From positions 334,037-398,036 of the forward strand of contig JAUJNX010000001.1 of the NCBI GenBank assembly GCA_030447925.1: a stretch of 64,000 nt of DNA, written 5' to 3'. The notes below the pieces were generated by a model. The model was not told the origin of the DNA. It searched no databases and saw only the letters and a program-made list of their open reading frames with translations. A program made the translations under genes and the position numbers. Below, piece by piece: positions 58,530 through 64,000 of this stretch (position 1 is its first letter; every line of letters begins with the position of its first letter). This DNA comes from Egibacteraceae bacterium. Lineage in GTDB: Bacteria > Actinomycetota > Nitriliruptoria > Euzebyales > Egibacteraceae.

Positions 58530-59143
58530 GCGGTCGGGGCCCAGCCCCGCAGGGTGGTGGTCAGGACGTCCTCGGCCAGCGCGTCGCCGGCCTCGGGCGG
58601 GAAGAAGCCCGCGAGCTCCAGGGCCGTCGGGCCGTGGAGGGCCGCCCACAGCGAGCGGGCGGCGGCGGCGGGGTCGGGCACCGCCACCTGCCCCGCGGCG
58701 GCGGCCGCTGCGACCGCCGCCGCCAGGGGCGCCAGGACGCCCAGCGCGTCGGCGCGGGCCGCGTCGGAGGCGGCGAACCCGGGCACCGCGTCGCCGAACA
58801 TCAGCCGGTAGCGCCAGGGGTGCGCGCGGGCGTGCTGGCGGTAGCGGGCGGCGAGGGCGCGGATGGTCGGGACCGGGTCGCCGTCGGCCGGGACCCCCGC
58901 GAAGGCGGCACCCAGGTCGGCGAATCCCTGGCGGTACACGGCCTCGATCACCCCGTGCTTGCCGCCGAACTGGCTGTACAGCACGCCCGTGGTGGCCCCG
59001 ACCAGGTCGGCGACGCGCCGCATGGTGACCGCGCCCGCGCCCTCGGTGGCCAGCAGCCGGTCGGCGGCGGCGACCACCGCGGCGCGCAGGCGCTCGCGAC
59101 CCTGCACGCGCTCGTCGCGGTAGTCCAGCACCCTGCGCTCCAT
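58526..59143 (-). CDS. TetR family transcriptional regulator
   Basis: A 205-residue TetR protein. The N-terminal helix-turn-helix is VTMRRVADLVGATTGVLYSQ with FGGKHGVIEAVYRQGF following; the C-terminal domain resembles TetR_C WHG-type (LWAALHGPTALELAGFFPPE). It appears leaderless: TAGCGT lies seven bases before the ATG and overlaps the stop of the metallo-beta-lactamase gene. It may control that gene through the palindrome at 59.87 kb. Confidence 0.87.
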   Translation of the reverse strand: MERRVLDYRDERVQGRERLRAAVVAAADRLLATEGAGAVTMRRVADLVGATTGVLYSQFGGKHGVIEAVYRQGFADLGAAFAGVPADGDPVPTIRALAARYRQHARAHPWRYRLMFGDAVPGFAASDAARADALGVLAPLAAAVAAAAAAGQVAVPDPAAAARSLWAALHGPTALELAGFFPPEAGDALAEDVLTTTLRGWAPTA

Positions 59144-59150
59144 GCCCCCG

Positions 59151-59156
59151 ACGCTA
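59151..59156 (-). promoter_or_regulatory. -10 element of a leaderless TetR transcript
   Basis: TAGCGT on the minus strand, seven bases before ATG 59143, inside the end of the upstream gene. Confidence 0.45.
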
Positions 59157-59855
59157 GCGGCCGGGCACGGCGCCGACCGGCGCGACCCGGTCGAGCCGGC
59201 GGCGGACGTCGGCAGCGGCGACCGGCCCCCCGTGCCCGACGAACAGCCGGTCCACCCCGAGGTCGAGCACGGTGGTCAGCGCGGCGCGGACGGCGGCGCG
59301 GTCCTCGGCGTAGTAGTGCTCCAGGGGGAACGAGGGGCGCAGGACGCCGCCCAGGAACCCCCCGCGGACGAGGTCCCCGACGACAGCGTCCCCGCTGTCC
59401 AGCAGCACGACGACCGACCCGGGCGTGTGGCCGGGCAGCGGCTCGACGCGCCCGGCGACGCCGTACGGGCGCAGGTCCAGGGGCGCGTCCAGGGCCAGGT
59501 CCGCGCGGACGCCCGGGAAGGCGAGGTCCACCATCGGGCGCAGGGCGCGGCCGGCGGGCCCGGTCGCCCGCAGCGGGTCGTTGCGCCCCCGCCCGGCCAT
59601 GGGCGCGTCCGCCGGGTGCAGGGCGACGGGGGCGCCGGTGAGGTCACGAACCTCGGCGCTGCCACCGGCGTGGTCAGCGTGCCCGTGGGTCAGCACGACC
59701 AGCGCGACCTCGGCCGGGTCCACCCCCTTGGCGCGCAGGGCCCGGTCGATCCGGCGCCCGTCGCCCGGGGCCCCGGCGTCCACCAGCACCGCGCGGTCGC
59801 CGCGCAGGAGGTGGGCGTTGGAGAGCCGGAGCCGCACCGTGTCCACCATCATCAT
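59154..59855 (-). CDS. metallo-beta-lactamase fold hydrolase
   Basis: A 233-residue MBL-fold protein. The metal motif is VVLTHGHADHAGGSAEV (HxHxDH), followed by the histidine in EPLPGHTPGSVVVLLDSGDA, the bridging aspartate in VVGDLVRGGFLGG and the last histidine in LFVGHGGPVAAADV. It should be a hydrolase of thioesters, lactones or similar; the substrate is not evident. GAGGGGA precedes the ATG. A TetR gene follows directly. Confidence 0.87.
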   Translation of the reverse strand: MMMVDTVRLRLSNAHLLRGDRAVLVDAGAPGDGRRIDRALRAKGVDPAEVALVVLTHGHADHAGGSAEVRDLTGAPVALHPADAPMAGRGRNDPLRATGPAGRALRPMVDLAFPGVRADLALDAPLDLRPYGVAGRVEPLPGHTPGSVVVLLDSGDAVVGDLVRGGFLGGVLRPSFPLEHYYAEDRAAVRAALTTVLDLGVDRLFVGHGGPVAAADVRRRLDRVAPVGAVPGR

Positions 59856-59869
59856 GCGGTCCCCTCGAT

Positions 59870-59896
59870 AACATCGTCTGTGATCATAACGACGTT
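59870..59896. promoter_or_regulatory. 27-bp palindrome overlapping the MBL promoter
   Basis: AACATCGT-N11-ACGACGTT, arms matching at seven of eight bases, with TGATCA in the centre. The minus-strand -10 TATGAT (59883-59888) of the MBL gene lies inside it. A TetR dimer bound here would block the promoter. Confidence 0.5.
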
Positions 59897-59897
59897 A

Positions 59898-60284
59898 CCA
59901 GGCTGGCATGACGACGCCCACCCCGACCCCCGGGGAAGGCCGCGCCGGGCCACCCGTTGACCACGACGCCGCATGGCCGAGCCCGACCTGAACGCGAGAC
60001 GCCCGGCCGACCGACCGCGCCCGGGCTCGGCCTTCCCGATCGTCCACGCTGTGCACCTGCGGTCTCAGAGAGCGCGGTCACGAGTCGCGTCGGGCTTCAT
60101 GGAGGGTCGTATCCGCCGGGTCGCGGGCGCATTGACCTGATCGATGCGACCGCAGGCTGGCATGGAGCGCGGTGCTGCCGGGCCCGTGGCGGGGTGCTGT
60201 CAGCGCGGCGGCGTCAGGCCCGCTCGTGAGCCTGGCGGTCGGCGCTGTCGCGCGAGCCGGGCGGGCGCGCCCGGCCGACCGTCC
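59898..60284. other. gap of about 390 bases
   Basis: No supported gene. An 11-base string AGGCTGGCATG occurs at both ends (59,900 and 60,154). Short open frames here lack codon bias and motifs. Confidence 0.45.
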
Positions 60285-60569
60285 TTACGGTCGCTGCCGC
60301 CTTGCCCTGGCTCGGCGGGAGCTCCTCCGATGGTCGATGACCACGAGCGTGGCCCAGAGCACGACCGCAGACAGCAGTGCTCCGCTCAGCCGTAGCCCCA
60401 CGATCAGCCCGAGTCCCACGACCACAGTGACAAAGGCGAAGACGACCGCCCATCCTGCAGCGTTCAGTTCCACCGAGCGCAAACCGGCGCTGCGAGGCAA
60501 GTCCCGCAGCACCGGCCATGCACCCCGATCGTTCCAGCGGCCATATGTGCGTACCCGACGCGCTCGCAT
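60285..60569 (-). CDS. small membrane protein of unknown function
   Basis: A 94-residue protein with a basic N-terminus and two adjacent membrane helices (VFAFVTVVVGLGLIVGLRLS and LLSAVVLWATLVVIDHRRSS), ending in an Arg-rich tail. A GGGAAGGG run lies directly before the ATG. The local sequence is less GC-rich than the rest. No family recognised. Confidence 0.5.
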   Translation of the reverse strand: MRARRVRTYGRWNDRGAWPVLRDLPRSAGLRSVELNAAGWAVVFAFVTVVVGLGLIVGLRLSGALLSAVVLWATLVVIDHRRSSRRARARRQRP

Positions 60570-60637
60570 GCCCTTCCCTACCATCACGGCGGGGATGACG
60601 TCCAGCCCCGCCTGCGGGTGGGGCGGAAGCGCTGGGG

Positions 60638-61507
60638 TCAGGTGTGCTCGGGGCGGTCGCGGGCGATGAGGGCCGCGCGGGCGAAGCGGGCGACGCTGTC
60701 GCTGACCGACCCCAGCAGCGCCTGGCGGACGCCCCGCCGCCCCCGCGCGCCCACGGCCACGAGGTCGTAGGGGCCGTCGGTCGCGCGGCCGACCAGGGCG
60801 TCCTGCGCGCGGCCGTCCACGACCTCCGTGCCCACCTGGAAGCCGGCGGCAGCCAGTGCCTCGGCGGCGTCGGCGGCCTCCTGCTCCGCCTTCGCCCGCG
60901 CGAGACCCGCGGACTCGTCGGGCGCGGGCGGCGCCGCGGCGCCGGTGCGGGCCACCGACCGCACGTTCACCTCGACCCGGGCGGGGTCGGCGACGGCGGT
61001 GAGGATGCGGCAGGCCACCAGCGCGTCGCCGGACCCGTCGGTGCCCAGCAGCGCGCGCACCGTGTCCTGCTCCCGCGGCGGGGCGTGGACCACCAGGACC
61101 GAGGCCTTCGACTCGTGCAGGACGCGGGTGCTGACGCTGCCCAGCAGCGGCAGCCGCCGGGGCCGGCCGGCGCCGACCACGACCAGCGCGTGGCGCTCCT
61201 CCGCGACCAGGTCCACGATGCGCCCGGCGGGGTCGTCGGCGGCGGTGCGGTCATCCGCGCGGAAGCCGTCGGCGCGCAGCGCCCCGGCCACGGTCGCGGC
61301 GACCTCGCGGACGTGGCGTCGGCCCGCCTCGGGCGAGAAGCGGCCCTCCGTGCGCACGCCCTCGTCCAGCGCGATGCCGAAGCTGGCGACGGCGAGGACC
61401 GTGACCTCGACGCGGTCGCGGTCACCGATGCGCGACAGGAGGTGCTGCGCCCTGCGCGCGGCCTCCTGCCCGTCGGTGGCCAGCAGGACCCGCAGCGGTT
61501 CCGCCAT
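60638..61507 (-). CDS. tandem universal stress protein (UspA family)
   Basis: A 289-residue protein with two Usp domains (about 1-145 and 150-289). The first ends LVVVGAGRPRRLPLLGSVST, close to the ATP-binding GxxGxxxxxxxGSxS pattern; the second ends LVAVGARGRRGVRQALLGSV, a good match to it. Tandem Usp proteins bind ATP and help survival under energy or redox stress. It stands alone between convergent or same-strand units. Confidence 0.87.
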   Translation of the reverse strand: MAEPLRVLLATDGQEAARRAQHLLSRIGDRDRVEVTVLAVASFGIALDEGVRTEGRFSPEAGRRHVREVAATVAGALRADGFRADDRTAADDPAGRIVDLVAEERHALVVVGAGRPRRLPLLGSVSTRVLHESKASVLVVHAPPREQDTVRALLGTDGSGDALVACRILTAVADPARVEVNVRSVARTGAAAPPAPDESAGLARAKAEQEAADAAEALAAAGFQVGTEVVDGRAQDALVGRATDGPYDLVAVGARGRRGVRQALLGSVSDSVARFARAALIARDRPEHT

Positions 61508-61588
61508 GCCGTCCCCGTTCGCTCGCTGGCCCGGGGGTCATCATCGCCGAGGTGGGGGCGCCCACCAATACCCCGGCGGGCGACGGCG

Positions 61589-62515
61589 CTAGGTGACCGT
61601 CAGGACCGCCTTGCCCGCGACGCGGCGGTCGAGCAGGGCGCGGACGACCTTCGCGCCCTCGCCCCACGGGCGCTCGACGTCGATCGGCACGTCCAGCAGG
61701 CCCGCGTCGAGCAGCGTCGCCAGGGTGTCCAGGTGCCGGGAGCCCCCGCCGTGGGCGTCCAGGTCCTCGAACAGCCGGAAGGCGGTCAGCGCGGCGTCGT
61801 GGCGCGGGTAGAACGCGGCGATGTCGATCGTGGTCGGCTGGCCGCTGGAGTTGCCGTAGGTGACGATGCGCCCGCCCGGCGCGATGCGCGTGAGCGCCGC
61901 CGCCAGCAGCGGCCCGCCGACGCTCTCCAGGATCAGGTCGAAGCGGCCGTCGCCGTGGTCCAGGCCGACCTCGACCTCGTCGACCCCCTGCTCGGGCAGC
62001 CCCGTGGTGCGGTCCGGCCCGCTGACCACCGCGGTGGTGTGCGCCCCGGTCAGCGCGGCGAGCTGGAGGGCGAAGACCCCCACCCCGCCGGTCGCGCCGG
62101 TGACCGCCACGCGCTTGCCGAGCAGCTGCCCGCCGCGCGCCAGGCACAGCAGGGCGGTGAGGCCGGCGACCGGCAGGGTCGCGGCCGCCACCGCGGACAG
62201 CCCGTCGGGCAGGACCGCCAGCCGGTCGGTGCGCACCGCGACGCGCTCGGCCCAGGCGCCCTGGTCCACCAGCCCGACGACGCGGCTGCCCTCGGGCGGG
62301 CCCGAGCCGTCGGCGGCCGCGTCCACGACCACCCCGGCGACGTCCCAGCCCGGCACCCAGCCGGAGTCGGCGGAGAGCAGGCGCCGGCACTCGCCGCGGT
62401 TCAGCGAGACCGCCTCCACGGCCACCCTGGCCTCGTCCGCCCGCGGCCTCGGTTCCGGCACGGTCAGCAGCGCGACCGGGGTCGCGGTATCCGCCGTGGC
62501 CACGAGCGCACGCAC
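61589..62515 (-). CDS. zinc-independent medium-chain dehydrogenase / quinone oxidoreductase
   Basis: A 308-residue MDR-superfamily enzyme. The N-terminal GroES-like domain (AVSLNRGECRRLLSADSGWV, GWDVAGVVVDAA) lacks the zinc cysteines. The NAD(P)H motif is VAVTGATGGVGVFALQLAAL, with YGNSSGQPTTIDI near the end. It resembles quinone oxidoreductases and enoyl reductases. AGGAGCAG lies seven bases before the GTG start. Confidence 0.85.
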   Translation of the reverse strand: MRALVATADTATPVALLTVPEPRPRADEARVAVEAVSLNRGECRRLLSADSGWVPGWDVAGVVVDAAADGSGPPEGSRVVGLVDQGAWAERVAVRTDRLAVLPDGLSAVAAATLPVAGLTALLCLARGGQLLGKRVAVTGATGGVGVFALQLAALTGAHTTAVVSGPDRTTGLPEQGVDEVEVGLDHGDGRFDLILESVGGPLLAAALTRIAPGGRIVTYGNSSGQPTTIDIAAFYPRHDAALTAFRLFEDLDAHGGGSRHLDTLATLLDAGLLDVPIDVERPWGEGAKVVRALLDRRVAGKAVLTVT

Positions 62516-62551
62516 CGTGATCTGCTCCTGTACTAGACCCGGTGGCGGATG

Positions 62552-63457
62552 CTAGCGCGGGCGGGCCGCCTCACTGTGCGCGATCTCTCCCTGGGCGACG
62601 ACCGTCGCGATGCGGTCGATGACCAGGTCCCACAGCGGCGTCGGCAGGTCGTGGCCCATGCCGGGGACGACCTCCAGCCGCGCGTGCGGGATCGCCGCCG
62701 CGGTCGCGTGCCCGCCGGCGACGCCGATCAGCGGGTCGTCCGCGCCGTGCAGGACGAACGTCGGCGCGCGCACCGCGGCCAGCGACGCCGAGCGGTCCCC
62801 CGACGCCAGGATCGCCGCGAGCTGGCGCCCGACGCCCGCCGGGTCCACGCCCCGGTCGTACGCGCGCAGGGCCTTGGCGCGGATGCGCTCCTCCTCCAGC
62901 GGGTGGCCGGGCGACCCGATCACACGGGCGTTGGCGACGGCGCGGTCCGCGGTCTCCTCGCGGCCGGCGGGGGGCGGGCCGAACAGGACCGCCAGGGCCT
63001 CGGGCGTCGCACGGCCCACGTCGGGCGAGGTGGTGGACATGATCGAGGTCAGGCTGCGCACCCGGTCCGGGTGCCGCGCCGCGACCGACTGGGCGATCAT
63101 CCCCCCCATGGACGCGCCGACGACGTGGAAGGCGGGCAGGTCCAGGGCGGTCGCCAGGCCCGCGACGTCGTCGGCCATGTCCTCCAGGAGGTAGGGGGCC
63201 CCGCGCCGGTCGCCGCGGGCCGCGCGCTCCAGGTCCGCCTTGGGCCCGCCCAGATGGGTGGACCGTCCGACGTCGCGGTTGTCGAAGCGGACCACGTACA
63301 GCCCGCGGTCGGCCAGCCGGGCGCAGAACGCGTCGTCCCAGGCGCCCATCTGCGCGCCGATGCCCGCGACCAGCAGGACGGGCGGGTCCCCGGGCCGCCC
63401 GAACGCCTCGTGGCACAGGCGCAGGTCCCCGACCTGCGCGAAGGCCTCCCCGCTCAC
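62552..63457 (-). CDS. alpha/beta hydrolase
   Basis: A 301-residue alpha/beta hydrolase: VLLVAGIGAQMGAWDDAFCA (oxyanion side), VVRFDNRDVGRSTHLGG, nucleophile elbow HVVGASMGGMIAQSVAARHP, aspartate region FVLHGADDPLIGVAGG and the final histidine in VVPGMGHDLPTPLW. The FDNRDxGRS and elbow pattern are like methylesterase RdmC and related enzymes. The GTG start overlaps the stop of the exonuclease gene, so the two are co-transcribed. Confidence 0.85.
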   Translation of the reverse strand: MSGEAFAQVGDLRLCHEAFGRPGDPPVLLVAGIGAQMGAWDDAFCARLADRGLYVVRFDNRDVGRSTHLGGPKADLERAARGDRRGAPYLLEDMADDVAGLATALDLPAFHVVGASMGGMIAQSVAARHPDRVRSLTSIMSTTSPDVGRATPEALAVLFGPPPAGREETADRAVANARVIGSPGHPLEEERIRAKALRAYDRGVDPAGVGRQLAAILASGDRSASLAAVRAPTFVLHGADDPLIGVAGGHATAAAIPHARLEVVPGMGHDLPTPLWDLVIDRIATVVAQGEIAHSEAARPR

Positions 63458-64000
63458 CAGCCGCCCGGCGGGACGTCGTCGTCCCCGGGCGGCGGCGGCA
63501 GGTCGGGGCGCACGGCCAGCGCGATCTGCACGCGGCGGACCAGGGTGGGCAGCTCCCAGGCCAGCAGGTGGCGCTCGATCTGGTCCGGCGTCAGCGACGG
63601 GCGGCCCGCCTCCAGGTCGACGGGCAGGTCGCGCCGGATGGTCATGAGCTCGACGTTGCGCCGGAACACCGACGTCGCCGGGTCGGCCACGTCGTCGAGC
63701 AGCGCCTGCCCCTGGGCGCGGCCCAGGACCGACCGGCAGCCGATCGGGTCGGCGACGGCGTCGTCGACCGTCGGGTACTCGCGCAGGAGCAGCGCCGCGC
63801 GCTTGGCCCCGATGCCGGGGATGCCGGGGAGGTTGTCGGAGCTGTCGCCGCGCAGGGCCGCGTAGTCGGTGTACTGCTCGGGGCGGATGCCCAGCGACCG
63901 GGCCAGCGTCGACGGGGTCACCTCGGCCGCGTGGTCCAGCCCGCTGCCCAGGCGCAGCACGGTGGTCCGGGGCGACACCAGCGCGTAGGCGTCGCGGTCG
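63454..64000 (-). CDS. 5'-3' exonuclease (partial)
   Basis: The C-terminal 180 or so residues of a Pol I-type 5'-3' exonuclease; the start lies beyond the right edge. The helix-hairpin-helix DNA-binding region is RGDSSDNLPGIPGIGAKRAA then LLLREYPTV, preceded by RPEQYTDYAALRGD, which carries the metal-binding aspartates of the H3TH site. The end (VQIALAVRPDLPPPPGDDDV) is a tail without a polymerase domain, so it is a stand-alone exonuclease rather than the start of polA. Confidence 0.85.
   Translation of the reverse strand, partial: DRDAYALVSPRTTVLRLGSGLDHAAEVTPSTLARSLGIRPEQYTDYAALRGDSSDNLPGIPGIGAKRAALLLREYPTVDDAVADPIGCRSVLGRAQGQALLDDVADPATSVFRRNVELMTIRRDLPVDLEAGRPSLTPDQIERHLLAWELPTLVRRVQIALAVRPDLPPPPGDDDVPPGGW

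Noticed and set aside
59884..60081. 65-codon frame in the gap after the MBL promoter
   Set aside because: It has no ribosome site, is rich in Arg/Gly/Pro, overlaps the operator region and shows no motif.
62552..63457. PcaD (enol-lactone hydrolase)
   Set aside because: The FDNRDxGRS and elbow motifs fit RdmC-like esterases, and it is coupled to an exonuclease gene far from the pca cluster.

Overview
The window is very GC-rich (roughly three quarters G+C by eye) and reads as chromosome from a high-GC actinobacterium. The best evidence is the block crgA - class E sortase - pabA/trpG-type amidotransferase - pknB - pbpA - ftsW/rodA - pstP - fhaB - fhaA - tRNA-Leu(CAG) at 41.6-52.9 kb. This matches the order I know from oriC-proximal regions of Mycobacterium and Streptomyces. 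GTG starts, GTGA/ATGA stop-start overlaps and leaderless promoters (TANNNT about 6-8 bases before the start codon) are frequent. I cannot place the genus.

Layout. (1) 0-8.8 kb: two back-to-back operons for CoA-dependent aromatic or hydroxycinnamate breakdown. One side has aldehyde dehydrogenase, enoyl-CoA hydratase and a TetR regulator; the other has a second aldehyde dehydrogenase, a benzoate-CoA-ligase-type enzyme, feruloyl-CoA synthase and an unusual thiolase. (2) 9-13.9 kb: a secreted protein of unknown function, TenA, a COG4315-type lipoprotein, an amidohydrolase and an ABC solute-binding lipoprotein. (3) 13.9-16.2 kb: an ECF sigma factor, a membrane protein with an outside carbohydrate-binding-like domain, and a secreted polysaccharide-lyase-like protein. 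(4) 16.7-26.2 kb: pobA and pcaHGBCFIJ, taking 4-hydroxybenzoate through protocatechuate toward succinyl-CoA and acetyl-CoA. pcaD is not seen, the local IclR regulator is a remnant, and a Uma2-type protein and a 3-hydroxyacyl-CoA dehydrogenase follow. (5) 26.2-32.5 kb: a glycan or glycolipid cluster (ATP-grasp protein, sugar epimerase, GT-C/GT2 fusion, GtrA) ending in a UDP-sulfoquinovose synthase. (6) 32.5-34.7 kb: a truncated hemoglobin fusion translationally coupled to a nitric oxide synthase oxygenase, plus a small zinc ribbon. (7) 34.7-36.1 kb: a lower-GC patch of mobile-element debris with an orphan VapB-type antitoxin.

(8) 36.1-38.8 kb: a secreted DUF2690 protein, a hydrolase, a thiolase and a J-domain protein. 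(9) 38.8-41.6 kb: an Asp23/AmaP envelope-stress cluster. (10) 41.6-52.9 kb: the division and cell-wall kinase region. (11) 53-56.6 kb: GlsB-type membrane protein, then an MFS - LacI - HAD sugar operon with twin palindromic operators and a 29-bp tandem repeat linking MFS to LacI. (12) 56.6-64 kb: DUF3152 protease-like protein, DUF429 protein, TetR and metallo-beta-lactamase proteins, a small membrane protein, tandem USP, MDR oxidoreductase, alpha/beta hydrolase, and a 5'-3' exonuclease cut by the right edge.

Several otherwise well-conserved genes (pcaB, second asp23, sortase, pabA/trpG-type, pstP, DUF3152, DUF429) carry single-base frameshifts, two of them in G runs of the amidotransferase gene. 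These look more like consensus-sequence errors than decay. The IclR/amidohydrolase remnant at 18.0-18.6 kb and the transposase, integrase and VapC scraps at 34.8-36 kb look truly decayed. The standout candidates are the coupled globin-NOS operon with its unusual leader, the sigma/carbohydrate-sensor/lyase operon, and the chain of overlapping 10-codon micro-ORFs before the LacI gene.
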